Positions 36,719-48,717 of a stretch of 54,508 bases of DNA are shown piece after piece. Below the pieces are notes generated by a model. That model ran no database searches, was not told where the DNA came from, and saw only the letters and a program-made list of their open reading frames with translations. Each line of letters opens with the position of its first letter. Positions within the stretch are counted from its first letter, which is position 1. The position numbers and the translations under genes were made by a program. The DNA comes from Fredinandcohnia quinoae. Its GTDB lineage: Bacteria > Bacillota > Bacilli > Bacillales > Bacillaceae_L. The DNA lies in the NCBI RefSeq assembly GCF_022427965.1, contig NZ_JAKTTI010000030.1, positions 1 through 54,508 of the forward strand, written 5' to 3'.

Positions 36719-37580
36719 TTGAGTTCCGTTCACCTAATATTCGAACTGCGTATACTTGATCACAGAAACCGCGTAAACCGTTATAAACTCTTTGCATTCT
36801 AGATTCACGTTGCACGAGGCCAAATACAGTAGGACCACTTCCACTCATTAAGACAGCATCTGCTCCAAACTTCTTCATCTGTTCCTTAATATGGGCTACC
36901 TCCGGATATAATTGTAGTGTAACGTCCTCTAATACATTTCCTACCTTACTGCAAATATCTTCAAATTCCTTATTCCGTATAGCCTCTATCATTCCGTCAA
37001 CATCAGGATGTTTGATAGAGTCTAGGGAAAGGTTTCGATACACATCAGCAGTCGATACACCTATTGTTGGCTTCGCTAAAATCACCCAACAATGAGGTGG
37101 TGCTTCGATATGCTGAATCTTTTCACCACGACCTGTCGCAACAGCCGTTCCTCCATATACACAGAACGAAACATCTGATCCAATTTCCGCACCAATCTCA
37201 GCCAATGTATCAAGACTAAGGCCTAGCCCCCAAAATTTATTGAGTCCCCTTAAAGTTGCAGCTGCATCACTACTACCACCTGCAAGTCCAGCAGCCACTG
37301 GTATCGACTTTGTAATCGAAATAATAACACCTTTTTTAACATCATAACGCCTCTTTAACAGACTAGCTGCTTGATATGCCAAATTCCGACTATCATCTGG
37401 CACAAAACGGTTGTGAGAGATAACCTTTATTTCATCTCGGTTATGTTCCGATAATTCGAGCCGATCGGCAAGATCGATTGTCGTCATTACCATACGTACT
37501 TCATGGTAGCCGTCCGTCCGTTTATGTAATACATCAAGCGATAAATTAATCTTTGCCGGTGCCTTAACTAATAACTTCAT
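36711..37580 (-). CDS. ispE: 4-diphosphocytidyl-2-C-methyl-D-erythritol kinase
   Basis: The GHMP kinase phosphorylates CDP-methylerythritol in the MEP isoprenoid pathway. The N terminus [23 protein letters not shown] and the ATP-binding [20 protein letters not shown] near residue 95-115 are characteristic. [11 protein letters not shown] lies near the C terminus. A GTG at 37589 is too close to AGGTG. The ATG at 37580 has six-base spacing and gives 289 residues, the B. subtilis length as I recall it. Confidence 0.95.
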   Translation of the reverse strand: MKLLVKAPAKINLSLDVLHKRTDGYHEVRMVMTTIDLADRLELSEHNRDEIKVISHNRFVPDDSRNLAYQAASLLKRRYDVKKGVIISITKSIPVAAGLAGGSSDAAATLRGLNKFWGLGLSLDTLAEIGAEIGSDVSFCVYGGTAVATGRGEKIQHIEAPPHCWVILAKPTIGVSTADVYRNLSLDSIKHPDVDGMIEAIRNKEFEDICSKVGNVLEDVTLQLYPEVAHIKEQMKKFGADAVLMSGSGPTVFGLVQRESRMQRVYNGLRGFCDQVYAVRILGERNSIE

Positions 37581-37703
37581 ACCATTCACCTACTTATAAC
37601 GTAAATTCAATATTGACATTGTATCATAAATGAAAGAGAAAAAAACTCCCACCATCAAGGCCCGAGTTATCCAATCTTTACATATAAGGGTAATCGTGTA
37701 GAC

Positions 37704-37733
37704 AAAGTTAAAGCCGAAGCATTTCGCTCCGGC
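37704..37733 (-). terminator. Terminator of sspF
   Basis: The 8-bp arms GCCGAAGC (37713-37720) and GCTCCGGC (37726-37733) pair with G-T wobbles, followed by a short T-rich run on the minus strand. Confidence 0.7.
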
Positions 37734-37759
37734 GTCGTAGTCATTCGAAAAACACATAA

Positions 37760-37945
37760 TTACTGGTTATCCATCTTGTTTGCAAGTTGTTGTTGTCCAA
37801 TTTCAATTGCACGTTTCACCATATTTCCCGCATCACGTGCTCTTATTGCTCCCCAACCTTCATTTTTAACGGTGTCGTAAAAGCCAAGCTCCTTTGCTAA
37901 TTCCTCTTTAAAGCTTTCAGACATTATCCCGCGACGTCTTCCCAA
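37760..37945 (-). CDS. sspF: Small acid-soluble spore protein SspF
   Basis: The 61-residue alpha/beta-type SASP relative includes [18 protein letters not shown] and [18 protein letters not shown]. Such proteins coat forespore DNA. The start is TTG, nine bases from AAAGGGG. The N terminus MGRRRG agrees with B. subtilis SspF, whereas the internal ATG at codon 8 lacks an RBS. Position between veg and ispE is conserved. Confidence 0.93.
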   Translation of the reverse strand: MGRRRGIMSESFKEELAKELGFYDTVKNEGWGAIRARDAGNMVKRAIEIGQQQLANKMDNQ

Positions 37946-37984
37946 TAATAGCAGCCCCTTTCATGAAAAAAACTACGACAATCA

Positions 37985-38015
37985 TAGTATTTGAATGAAA
38001 AGGATATATTATCAA
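37985..38015 (-). promoter_or_regulatory. Weak candidate forespore promoter of sspF
   Basis: On the minus strand AATACTA (rc of 37985-37991) resembles the sigma-G -10 CATACTA. The -35 18 bases upstream is TTGATA (rc of 38010-38015), which matches TGAATA poorly. Confidence 0.3.
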
Positions 38016-38061
38016 GAAAAAATGGTTATGTGCATCCCGGTCTTGGTAGTCACATAACCAT
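38016..38061 (-). terminator. Terminator of veg
   Basis: The 11-bp perfect arms ATGGTTATGTG (38022-38032) and CACATAACCAT (38051-38061) enclose an unusually long 18-base loop and are followed by six T on the minus strand. Confidence 0.85.
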
Positions 38062-38111
38062 CTTTCGTATTTAGTGTATTAAAAAAAAGTAAAAAAGCAG
38101 CAAACCTTTGT

Positions 38112-38381
38112 CTACTGCCCACTTATCGCTATACTCCCAGTTGTTTCATCAAAGAAGGTTAATTGAACTGTTTCAGTTAAAATATCCGCATAACTATAAG
38201 ATACACGTTCGAAGGAATTCTCATCCTGGTCTAGTTCAATCACAAATACAGAGGGATACGTTTCCGCAAGCACTCCAGAGCGCTCAATTGTCTTTCTACG
38301 ACCACCATTTGCTTTTAACGTTAGTCGTTTACCAAGATTAGTATCCAAAGACCTTTTAATATCCAGCAAAGTTTTTGCCAT
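38112..38381 (-). CDS. veg: Veg protein, biofilm-related regulator
   Basis: The 89-residue protein is highly conserved ([52 protein letters not shown]). It has an SH3-like beta fold in the family and stimulates biofilm matrix genes in B. subtilis by opposing SinR indirectly. The frame is open further up, but the ATG at 38381 follows GAGGTGGAG. Two strong sigma-A promoters lie upstream, matching the reputation of the veg promoter. Confidence 0.94.
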   Translation of the reverse strand: MAKTLLDIKRSLDTNLGKRLTLKANGGRRKTIERSGVLAETYPSVFVIELDQDENSFERVSYSYADILTETVQLTFFDETTGSIAISGQ

Positions 38382-38403
38382 ATCACTCCACCTCACTATT
38401 ACT

Positions 38404-38432
38404 AGTATATCAACATACACATAATTAGTCAA
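38404..38432 (-). promoter_or_regulatory. Proximal sigma-A promoter of veg
   Basis: On the minus strand TTGACT (rc of 38427-38432) and TATACT (rc of 38404-38409) are separated by 17 bases. The start point would leave a leader of under 20 bases. Confidence 0.7.
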
Positions 38433-38443
38433 GTAAATCTAAA

Positions 38444-38473
38444 ATTATAACAGTGAAACAAAATATTTGTCAA
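38444..38473 (-). promoter_or_regulatory. Distal sigma-A promoter of veg
   Basis: On the minus strand TTGACA (rc of 38468-38473) and TATAAT (rc of 38444-38449) are both perfect, with an 18-base spacer. AT-rich sequence upstream could act as an UP element. Confidence 0.8.
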
Positions 38474-38581
38474 TGAATTTTTTCCTACAAATTTCTCCTT
38501 GACTAACAAATATTATGTGCATTTTTTTTTGAAATATGTACATAAAGTAAGAGTAGACATACAACACAATTGATACAAAGG

Positions 38582-38615
38582 AAAAAGAGATCCTAATGAA
38601 ATTCATTAGTGATCC
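38582..38615 (-). terminator. Terminator of yabG
   Basis: Arms around 38588-38600 and 38603-38615 (core CTAATGAA/TTCATTAG plus GATC pairs, with one bulge) are followed by five T on the minus strand. It begins right at the yabG stop codon. Confidence 0.82.
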
Positions 38616-39488
38616 CTACTTCTCATCTTCATGCTTTTGAAAGGGCATCCCTGTTCGTAAGACACCTTTTGTTTCAATTCCACCAATCCCTTTTTCACCA
38701 GTCAATGTATTTCGAAGTACATCCCATACATTAATTCTTTCATCAAACGGGGTGAAGCTTACTTTTGCAACGATATATACTGGATCTAACGCATGGATAT
38801 TTACTCTTTTAGGCGAACTGGCAAAGTTTGCACCCGCTTGTATAAGTGATTCAAAGTGTGACTGACAAGCACCTGCAAAAATGACGAGTTGATCAAGGTG
38901 TGGAATCTTTCTTCTTGCTGCTCTAACAGTTTGGGCATACTGACGGGAATATCGATATGCTTTAAGATCTGTTATTTTCCCTTTTGATTTGGAATATGAG
39001 TCATGACCGGTGATAACTAGTATATCTGGTCGATATTTGTCAATTAGACTCTCCACCTTATCAGGCATTTCCTTCTCAGTACAATGCACCCCATATACAG
39101 GCACTCCAATCCTCTCATATAGAGTCAAACATTTTTTCAAATAAATGGGGTCACCATCGATGTGAAGAACCCTTCCTGGCATCTGAAAATAATTATGATT
39201 ATTTACATAACCTCCAGTGGCATTGTATTCATTTTTTTGTCTAATTAGATGGTAGTCTTGACGAAATAGATGATAAGAGCTGTCCACCTTATCCCGATCT
39301 AGTCGCTGCCTTTTTTGCCTCTCTTCATCATTGATTCGTAATACATCATGTAATGGGGCATCTGCAGCCAATCTAACATCTTCACCTAATAAATAGACAA
39401 TCTCATCTTTCACTTCAATTACTCGAAATAGCACATCAAGATTATATGATTTTCGGGCTACAACGTCCCCTACTTTTATATTCATCAC
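38616..39488 (-). CDS. yabG: Sporulation-specific protease YabG
   Basis: The 290-residue cysteine-type protease processes spore coat proteins. The conserved blocks YRPDILVITGHDSYSK and LDQLVIFAGACQSHFESLI contain the His and Cys thought to be catalytic in the family. SPKRVNIHALDPVYIVAKVSFTPF follows. The frame starts at a GTG seven bases from GGAG; the ATG at 39485 is equally possible. A sigma-K-type promoter lies upstream, in keeping with mother-cell expression. Confidence 0.93.
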   Translation of the reverse strand: MMNIKVGDVVARKSYNLDVLFRVIEVKDEIVYLLGEDVRLAADAPLHDVLRINDEERQKRQRLDRDKVDSSYHLFRQDYHLIRQKNEYNATGGYVNNHNYFQMPGRVLHIDGDPIYLKKCLTLYERIGVPVYGVHCTEKEMPDKVESLIDKYRPDILVITGHDSYSKSKGKITDLKAYRYSRQYAQTVRAARRKIPHLDQLVIFAGACQSHFESLIQAGANFASSPKRVNIHALDPVYIVAKVSFTPFDERINVWDVLRNTLTGEKGIGGIETKGVLRTGMPFQKHEDEK

Positions 39489-39540
39489 TTATTCACTCCA
39501 TATTAGAGGACATATCCCCTAATTAGATTCCCTTCTTCAC

Positions 39541-39569
39541 TAGCCTATGCGGCTGTGTAGAAAGTGGTG
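39541..39569 (-). promoter_or_regulatory. Sigma-K promoter of yabG
   Basis: On the minus strand CACC (rc of 39566-39569) and CATAGGCTA (rc of 39541-39549) are separated by 16 bases. The -10 fully fits the sigma-K form CATANNNTA, and ACC fits the short -35. Confidence 0.7.
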
Positions 39570-39584
39570 AAAGTGCATAAGTAA

Positions 39585-39625
39585 AATACCCTACGATTCA
39601 TTTTGTTTATGAACTCGTAGGGCAT
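39585..39625 (-). terminator. Terminator of rsmA
   Basis: The arms TACCCTACGA (39587-39596) and TCGTAGGGCA (39615-39624), with TTCAT/ATGAA inside, form a long stem, followed by TTTT on the minus strand. Confidence 0.82.
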
Positions 39626-39640
39626 TTCGTCTTTTCTAGA

Positions 39641-41075
<1,435 letters not shown>

Positions 41076-41168
41076 TTTTTCCTCCAAAATATGAAACTTT
41101 TACTATGTTTCATTCGTCTAACATAATGAATACAAATATTACATAATTATAACAGAATACTGTAATAC

Positions 41169-41196
41169 AAAAAAACAGAGGATTATATATCCTCTG
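41169..41196 (-). terminator. Terminator of yabE
   Basis: The arms CAGAGGA (41176-41182) and TCCTCTG (41190-41196) form a 7-bp stem followed by seven T on the minus strand. Confidence 0.85.
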
Positions 41197-41216
41197 CATG
41201 TAAAGTCAAATATACA

Positions 41217-42413
41217 TTAATCTAGAATTTGAATTTTCACCTTTCTATGTCCCCAGCGGTACGCTTGAGACTTTTCAGGGAAAAATACATCAATTTTATT
41301 ACCTTTAATACTTGACCCTTTATCAGCAGCAATTGCATACCCATATCCTTCTACATAGACTTTCGTCCCTAGAGGAATAACACTTGGGTCAACCGCAATG
41401 ACTTTAACATTTGGGTTTGCACGCAGGTTGATACCTGTACTTGTAAAGCCTGAGCAACCATTACAATAAGCTGTATAAGCCGTTGAGTTAACATAGAACT
41501 CTTTTGCAACAGTTCCGTTACCGCGTGATACTTGACGGACAATTTCCTTTGTTCCGACAGCTACTACACGATCCTTGCTTTCCTTTAATGTTTCGGTACT
41601 AATTAGCTTTCTAGATACTTCTTTTCCGTTTTCAAACACAACTTCAAAATGCTTAGCAATTTTACCTTTTTCTCCAGCATGGAGTACTTTTTCCTTACCT
41701 TTGTTAATACTGCCGTCTTTTTTCTTGACAACCGCATACGCAACGGGTTCTTCCACTACATCGGTGACTTTTTCTACACGTATTACGTTTACAACACTAT
41801 TTGCTGTAATCTGTTCTTCCATTGCTGGCTGGACTCGATCCAATTCATTTAGTGTGATCTCTTGACCTTTTAAAAAGTCAGCGACCGTAGTCGAAGTTGA
41901 CCAAACCTGTTGTTTCTTACCACCATTATTCAGTGTTAGTTGAAATGCCTTACCAACAACAATTTCCATGTCTTTTGTTAGCTTCGCATCTAATCCAGGA
42001 TTTATTTTATCGTGCTCATTTAATTGAATTTTTTCAGTATTAAAAAGATCAGCTACAGTTTTTTCTGTCGTCCATACCTTTTTACTTTGATCATTAACGA
42101 CAATTTCGACTGGAATTGCTTCCTGCCATTCTATTTTCAAATTGTCCTTAACGGCTGTATCCATGGATGGTGATACTTCATCATACTTATTTACCTTGAC
42201 ATCATAGTCCTCTAATATGTCCGCAACAGTATTTGCATGCGTCCTTATTACCTGTTTCTCGCCATTCAGCGATAATGTAACTGTATCCTTCGTAGTTTCA
42301 TAGGCTGCATAGCTAGTACCAGCTCCTGCAAATACTATGAGACTACTAATCGAGACTATTAATCTCTTTCTGTGTTTGGACTCGGAAAACAGTTTTTTCA
42401 TGTTTTGTAACAA
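41217..42413 (-). CDS. yabE: Cell wall protein YabE: DUF348 repeats, G5 domain and 3D domain
   Basis: The 398-residue exported protein has an N-terminal hydrophobic signal/anchor (about residues 19-38), three ubiquitin-like DUF348 repeats (about 45-205, each containing a TVADxL motif), a G5 domain (about 210-290), and a C-terminal 3D domain with VIPLGTKVYVEGYG and AADKGSSIKG. It resembles resuscitation-promoting Rpf/Sps factors and is a likely lytic transglycosylase. The start is uncertain: TTG at 42413 is 11 bases from GGAGG, the ATG at 42401 is further. A perfect sigma-A promoter lies upstream. Confidence 0.9.
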   Translation of the reverse strand: MLQNMKKLFSESKHRKRLIVSISSLIVFAGAGTSYAAYETTKDTVTLSLNGEKQVIRTHANTVADILEDYDVKVNKYDEVSPSMDTAVKDNLKIEWQEAIPVEIVVNDQSKKVWTTEKTVADLFNTEKIQLNEHDKINPGLDAKLTKDMEIVVGKAFQLTLNNGGKKQQVWSTSTTVADFLKGQEITLNELDRVQPAMEEQITANSVVNVIRVEKVTDVVEEPVAYAVVKKKDGSINKGKEKVLHAGEKGKIAKHFEVVFENGKEVSRKLISTETLKESKDRVVAVGTKEIVRQVSRGNGTVAKEFYVNSTAYTAYCNGCSGFTSTGINLRANPNVKVIAVDPSVIPLGTKVYVEGYGYAIAADKGSSIKGNKIDVFFPEKSQAYRWGHRKVKIQILD

Positions 42414-42442
42414 GATGAAAAACGCCTCCTTCTCTCACGTGG

Positions 42443-42471
42443 ATTATATAGAGTATCTTATTTTCTGTCAA
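42443..42471 (-). promoter_or_regulatory. Consensus sigma-A promoter of yabE
   Basis: On the minus strand TTGACA (rc of 42466-42471) and TATAAT (rc of 42443-42448) are perfect hexamers with the optimal 17-base spacer. Confidence 0.85.
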
Positions 42472-42640
42472 CCCCACCCCTTTGAAATTTCGCCGTATTC
42501 AATATTATGCAAGAACAACTTTCAAAAAGGAAGGAATACTTGTCGACAAAGATATAGTATGAACGAAAGAAGACATGTAGAACTTTTTCTAATAAACTTA
42601 ATAACGGACAAGCATCCCTATAAATTGACAATATTTACTA

Positions 42641-43408
42641 TCATTTTATGCCGAAAAATCGCTTTGCATTTTCGGATGTTTTTGCGGCAATTTCTTCAAA
42701 AGGCAGACCTTTTAATTCAGCAATTTGTTCTGCAACATATTTTACATAGCTAGGTTCATTTCGCTTTCCACGAAAAGGATGTGGTGTTAAATATGGGCAA
42801 TCTGTCTCAATTAACAAGCGGTCTAACGGAATTTCTGCTGCAACTTCCTTCGGTTTCTTTGCATTTTTGAATGTAACTGGACCACCAAAGGAAATATAAA
42901 AATTCATATCAATACACTGCTTCGCAACTTCAACACTACCCGTGAAACAATGCATGATACCTCCAACCTCACTAGCATTTTCCTCTTGAAGGATTTCCAT
43001 TATATCAGAGGTTGCTTCCCTGTTATGAATGATAATTGGTAGTTTTACCTTTTTTGCTAGTGCAATTTGTTTGCGGAATACTTCTTTTTGGATATCCTTT
43101 GGGGACTTGTCCCAATAATAATCTAATCCCATCTCTCCAAGCGCAACTACTTTTGGATGTGAACATAGTTCTTCAATCCATTTTAAATCCTCATCTGTCA
43201 TATCAATGGCGTCAACTGGATGCCAACCAACTGTTGCATAGATAAATTCATATTGTTCCGCTAACTCAATTGCTCTTGTAATCGTTTCACGATCAAATCC
43301 AACAACAACAATCGTGGTCACACCTTCACTTTGAGCTCTTTCTATGACCTCCTCAAGGTCCTCATTATATTGAATCGCATTTAAATGGGCGTGTGTATCA
43401 ATTAACAT
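42641..43408 (-). CDS. tatD: TatD-family metal-dependent deoxyribonuclease (YabD)
   Basis: The 255-residue TIM-barrel hydrolase has the family metal ligands DTHAHLN at the N terminus, GEMGLDYYW near residue 90, IHNREA near 130, and ETDCPYLTPHPFRGKRNEP near 205. It degrades DNA 3' ends in studied homologues. The ATG at 43408 has AGGGAG eight bases upstream; a TTG two codons earlier is rejected. It follows metG as in B. subtilis. Confidence 0.94.
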   Translation of the reverse strand: MLIDTHAHLNAIQYNEDLEEVIERAQSEGVTTIVVVGFDRETITRAIELAEQYEFIYATVGWHPVDAIDMTDEDLKWIEELCSHPKVVALGEMGLDYYWDKSPKDIQKEVFRKQIALAKKVKLPIIIHNREATSDIMEILQEENASEVGGIMHCFTGSVEVAKQCIDMNFYISFGGPVTFKNAKKPKEVAAEIPLDRLLIETDCPYLTPHPFRGKRNEPSYVKYVAEQIAELKGLPFEEIAAKTSENAKRFFGIK

Positions 43409-43464
43409 TTTCAAAACTCCCTTTTACGTATTCTGCGTTGATTATAAAAATTCCTTTTTTAATA

Positions 43465-43493
43465 TTTAAAAGGGACAGAAAAGCTCTGTCCCT
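43465..43493 (-). terminator. Terminator of metG
   Basis: The 8-bp arms AGGGACAG (43471-43478) and CTGTCCCT (43486-43493) form a stem followed by TTTAAAT on the minus strand. The short T tract may allow read-through into tatD. Confidence 0.75.
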
Positions 43494-43499
43494 CCTGTA

Positions 43500-45585
<2,086 letters not shown>

Positions 45586-45605
45586 CATTACAACCATCTA
45601 TTCCT

Positions 45606-45614
45606 ATTATATCA
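45606..45614 (-). promoter_or_regulatory. Extended -10 promoter candidate of metG
   Basis: On the minus strand TGATATAAT (rc of 45606-45614) is a perfect extended -10. The -35 region is poor. It is the only good candidate before metG. Confidence 0.45.
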
Positions 45615-45779
45615 ACAAAATATACATTAGAAAACTAGACAGTCGCCTAGCTTTTGGGCGAATGCCTTAGTTGCACTTATTCGAATAAGAAAGTAAAAAC
45701 CTTCTTGTCCGTTAAAAAATAGGGATAATGTCAATTAATGAATGTCATAAGAAAATGTTTAACGATTGGATTTTATAAG

Positions 45780-45810
45780 TGTCGATTGAATTTTGTCGAA
45801 CTATGTCGAA
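45780..45810 (+). promoter_or_regulatory. Upstream Spo0A box cluster in the abrB-metG gap
   Basis: Two perfect 0A boxes TGTCGAA (45794-45800 and 45804-45810) are spaced by three bases, a 10-bp period, and TGTCGAT lies at 45780-45786. They lie about 136 bases upstream of the abrB -35. Confidence 0.65.
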
Positions 45811-45913
45811 ATTTTTAAATGGTTTTTCTCAATTATTTTTAGTTTATTTTTCTATTAAAAAAAAGGGGGCGAAGAAAAACGTTATTATATTAAGATACTA
45901 GTTTACATGATTA

Positions 45914-45937
45914 TACATTTTTTATATAAAAAATGTA
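45914..45937. promoter_or_regulatory. 24-bp perfect palindrome upstream of the abrB promoter
   Basis: The two arms TACATTTTTTAT and ATAAAAAATGTA are exact reverse complements with no spacer. It ends eight bases before the abrB -35. It may be an operator or an AbrB self-binding region; the latter is inference. Confidence 0.5.
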
Positions 45938-45945
45938 AATTTCCA

Positions 45946-45974
45946 TTGACGTTTATTGGAAAACTTGATACTAT
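45946..45974 (+). promoter_or_regulatory. Sigma-A promoter of abrB
   Basis: TTGACG (45946-45951) and TACTAT (45969-45974) are separated by 17 bases. The start point would fall just before the downstream Spo0A boxes. Confidence 0.78.
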
Positions 45975-45990
45975 TAACTAGAAAGCATTT

Positions 45991-46007
45991 TGTCGAATAA
46001 TGACGAT
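45991..46007 (+). promoter_or_regulatory. Spo0A repression boxes downstream of the abrB promoter
   Basis: TGTCGAA (45991-45997) is a perfect 0A box, and TGACGAT (46001-46007) follows after three bases. The tandem arrangement just past the transcription start matches the Spo0A~P site that represses B. subtilis abrB. Confidence 0.85.
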
Positions 46008-46055
46008 TAAAAAGAGAAAAATACATTATTTGGGTTATGAGAGGAGAAAAATCAA

Positions 46056-46340
46056 ATGAAATCTACAGGTATTGTACGTAAAGTTGACGAGTTAGGTCGT
46101 GTAGTTATTCCTATTGAACTTCGTCGCACATTAGACATCGCTGAAAAGGATGCATTAGAAATTTATGTTGACGACGAAAAAATCATCTTAAAAAAATATA
46201 AGCCAAACATGACTTGTCATATCACAGGTGAAGTTTCAGATCATAACTTCACACTTGCTGGTGGTAAAATTGTACTAAGCCGTGAAGGTGCAGAACAAAT
46301 TTTACAAGAAATCCAAACAAATCTTGAGAGTGCAAAATAA
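46056..46340 (+). CDS. abrB: Transition-state regulator AbrB
   Basis: The 94-residue global regulator represses stationary-phase genes until Spo0A~P shuts it off. The DNA-binding swapped-hairpin domain (residues 1-50) is nearly invariant: KSTGIVRKVDELGRVVIPIE, LRRTLDIAEKDALEIYVDDE. The C-terminal half mediates tetramer formation. GAGAGGAG precedes the ATG. It is the only protein gene on the plus strand and faces rsmI, sharing one terminator. SpoVT in this window has the same N-terminal domain. Confidence 0.97.
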   Translation: MKSTGIVRKVDELGRVVIPIELRRTLDIAEKDALEIYVDDEKIILKKYKPNMTCHITGEVSDHNFTLAGGKIVLSREGAEQILQEIQTNLESAK

Positions 46341-46357
46341 TTGATTAAAACATACAG

Positions 46358-46391
46358 ATAGCTTCCCTTATTCACGGGAAGCTATTTTTTA
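46358..46391 (+). terminator. Terminator of abrB
   Basis: The 10-bp perfect arms ATAGCTTCCC (46358-46367) and GGGAAGCTAT (46376-46385) are followed by a run of T on the plus strand. It touches the rsmI stop codon and may also end that transcript. Confidence 0.9.
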
Positions 46392-47264
46392 TTCAATATG
46401 ATATTCCTGATAAATATCTCTTTTTGGTTGATTTCTATCCTTAGCCACTTTTTTGATGGCATCTTTCGAAGACAATGAACTAGTATTTATATAATGATTG
46501 ACATGCTCTTCTACTGATAACTGCTGCCACCAAAACTCCTCTACTTTTTCTTCACCTTCTTTGGAACCTTCAACAATAATACTGAATTCACCTCGAATGA
46601 CATCAACATCTGTCCAAGCGATGAGCTCTTTTAGATCACCACGAATAAATTCCTCAAATTTCTTTGTTAATTCACGTGATACTGTAATTTTACGATTTCC
46701 TAATACTTCTTCCATGATATGAAGGGTTTCCTTTAAGCGATGAGGAGCTTCATAAAAAAGAAGGCTAGCTTGAATATGTTTCAAACCTTCTAATTGCTTT
46801 CTTTTTTCCTTCTTTTGTCGGTCTAAAAAACCGAAAAAATAGAAGGGCTGTGTTGAAATTCCAGATGCGGTTAACGCGGTTAATGCCGCATTTGCTCCTG
46901 GCAATGGGACAACATAAAACTTTTCTAATATAGCTTCTACAACAACCTCATAGCCTGGGTCAGATATCGTCGGCATCCCCGCATCACTTACAAGTGCGAC
47001 ATCTTTGCCAGCTCGTAAATAACTAATTATTTTCTCGCCGCTTACTTGCTTATTATGTTCATGATAACTAATAACTGGCGTATCTATCTCGAAATAGTTA
47101 CATAACTTTTTGGTTTGACGTGTATCTTCGGCTGCTATTACGGAGGACTCCTTCAAAACCTTAATGGCCCGAAACGTCATATCCTCCAAATTCCCTATCG
47201 GAGTAGGTACTAGATAAAGAGTTCCATATTCATAATTTTGTTGAAAGCTCTTCTGTTGCCACAT
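46389..47264 (-). CDS. rsmI: 16S rRNA (cytidine(1402)-2'-O)-methyltransferase
   Basis: The 291-residue tetrapyrrole-methylase-fold enzyme methylates the 2' oxygen of C1402. The motifs are TLYLVPTPIGNLEDMTFRA, AAEDTRQTKKLC, SYHEHN, VSDAGMPTISDPG and PLPGANAALTAL. It starts inside the end of yazA with a 35-base overlap. AGAGGT precedes the ATG. B. subtilis name is yabC. Confidence 0.95.
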   Translation of the reverse strand: MWQQKSFQQNYEYGTLYLVPTPIGNLEDMTFRAIKVLKESSVIAAEDTRQTKKLCNYFEIDTPVISYHEHNKQVSGEKIISYLRAGKDVALVSDAGMPTISDPGYEVVVEAILEKFYVVPLPGANAALTALTASGISTQPFYFFGFLDRQKKEKRKQLEGLKHIQASLLFYEAPHRLKETLHIMEEVLGNRKITVSRELTKKFEEFIRGDLKELIAWTDVDVIRGEFSIIVEGSKEGEEKVEEFWWQQLSVEEHVNHYINTSSLSSKDAIKKVAKDRNQPKRDIYQEYHIE

Positions 47265-47529
47265 TTTTTGTACCTCTTTCCATTATGATAAATTGTTCCT
47301 TTTGAGGACGTTTCAATTGCTTAAATTTATATTCTGCTCGTAGTGCATCACCCTTTGACTCAAATTCCTTGAACATGAGCAAGATGACTGGGGTTCTGCC
47401 CCTTGTATACTTCGCACCTTTTCCTTCGTTATGCTTTTTAATCCTTTGGTCAAGATCATTTGTATATCCTGCATAATAAGTGCCATCTTTACATTCTACT
47501 ACATAAAAATAATGCTTACTTTTCTCCAT
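47230..47529 (-). CDS. yazA: GIY-YIG domain protein (YazA)
   Basis: The 99-residue protein is a single GIY-YIG nuclease-like domain of the UPF0213 type: [21 protein letters not shown] carries the two tyrosine motifs (YYVV-like and YAGYT), with a later conserved Arg and Glu ([10 protein letters not shown]). Activity has not been shown for this branch as far as I know. It overlaps both trmN6 and rsmI, so the three are co-translated. Confidence 0.9.
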   Translation of the reverse strand: MEKSKHYFYVVECKDGTYYAGYTNDLDQRIKKHNEGKGAKYTRGRTPVILLMFKEFESKGDALRAEYKFKQLKRPQKEQFIIMERGTKNVATEELSTKL

Positions 47530-48259
47530 AGAGAATTTCCTTCAATTCCTTTGTATATTCATTATGATCATCATACACAATTAACGGGGGCAAAATTTTC
47601 ATATCTGCACTGCCATCCTTTATTCCTTCTATTAAAAGTGTATTTGCTTCTTTACCTCGCTTCGGATAGACGAATTGTAATCGTTTCGGTTCGATTCGAT
47701 ACTTTCTCATTAACGTAATAATATCCAATAATCTACCTGGTCGATGGACAAATGCTACCTTCCCGCCCTGTTTGACGAGTTGACTACTCACCCTGACAAC
47801 ATCCTCTAATGTACAAAAGATTTCATGTCTTGCTATCGCTAAATGTTCATTTTTATTAATCTCATCTTTATTTGGTGTCGGAAAATAAGGTGGATTGCAT
47901 GTAACAACATCGTATTTCCCATGTCCTAGATTTGATGGCATATCTTTTATATCCCCATGAATCAGGTGAAGTTGATTTTGCAATTCGTTATATTCAACAC
48001 TTCTTTTTGCCATATTATATATTCTTTCTTGAATTTCAACACCCGTTATCATTGCTTTTGACCGCTGACTTAATAACAGCGGAATCACACCATTTCCTGT
48101 GCATAAATCAATCATATTTCCTTTTTGAATCGGTACATAGACAAATTTCGCTAGAAGAACTGTATCCAAGGAAAATGCAAATACTGAGGGACTTTGAATA
48201 ATCCTCAAATTCTCCGCTAGCAAATGGTCTAATCTTTCATCATTAAGTAACTCAACCAT
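47516..48259 (-). CDS. trmN6: tRNA1(Val) (adenine(37)-N6)-methyltransferase family protein (YabB)
   Basis: The 247-residue Rossmann methyltransferase has the SAM site [16 protein letters not shown] near residue 55 and the N6-adenine catalytic motif CNPPYF near residue 125. Homology and position (B. subtilis yabB) suggest tRNA A37 methylation, but 16S rRNA methylation in the wider family cannot be excluded. It overlaps yazA by 14 bases. Confidence 0.88.
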   Translation of the reverse strand: MVELLNDERLDHLLAENLRIIQSPSVFAFSLDTVLLAKFVYVPIQKGNMIDLCTGNGVIPLLLSQRSKAMITGVEIQERIYNMAKRSVEYNELQNQLHLIHGDIKDMPSNLGHGKYDVVTCNPPYFPTPNKDEINKNEHLAIARHEIFCTLEDVVRVSSQLVKQGGKVAFVHRPGRLLDIITLMRKYRIEPKRLQFVYPKRGKEANTLLIEGIKDGSADMKILPPLIVYDDHNEYTKELKEILYGEK

Positions 48260-48320
48260 ACATCAATATTCCTCTCCATTTATCTGTATCACTTTATTAT
48301 AACGGTTTTACTTTAAAATG

Positions 48321-48352
48321 AAAAAACCCTCCCAAAAATGGAAGAGTTTTTT
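48321..48352 (-). terminator. Terminator-like hairpin after yabA
   Basis: AAAAAACCCTCC (48321-48332) and GGAAGAGTTTTTT (48340-48352) pair with mismatches and leave six T on the minus strand. It overlaps the yabA stop codon. Read-through into trmN6 is possible. Confidence 0.65.
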
Positions 48353-48704
48353 ACTTCTTATTTAAGAATGAAAGACAGAACAAGCAGTCTCCCTCAGATC
48401 GAACACTTCCATAATGGACATTACATATATGGAAGCCCTCATGATAAAGTCGCGCTAAATTATCATAGCCTTCGCCAATATCAAGTATTTTTGCTTCATT
48501 GGTACTTTTATCGACTTTTTCTGTCTTCTTCGTTGTTATCGATTGATCAAGGCGACGACGTAAAAGGTCATTCTCAACTCGCATATGATGATTCTCTTCA
48601 AGTAATTGTCCAAGATGTTGTTTTAATTCTCCTAGTTGTTTGTATAGATTACCAATTTGTTCCTCCATACTACTAACAGATTCAAAAATATCTTTTTTAT
48701 CCAC
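48351..48704 (-). CDS. yabA: Replication initiation control protein YabA
   Basis: The 117-residue protein limits DnaA at the origin and contacts the clamp DnaN. The N-terminal half (residues 1-65) is a heptad coiled coil that makes the tetramer. The C-terminal domain carries the zinc-binding HxC...CLFC residues at its end ([19 protein letters not shown]). It lies 13 bases after ricT in the holB operon. Confidence 0.94.
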   Translation of the reverse strand: MDKKDIFESVSSMEEQIGNLYKQLGELKQHLGQLLEENHHMRVENDLLRRRLDQSITTKKTEKVDKSTNEAKILDIGEGYDNLARLYHEGFHICNVHYGSVRSEGDCLFCLSFLNKK

Positions 48705-48717
48705 TTAATCCACCTCA

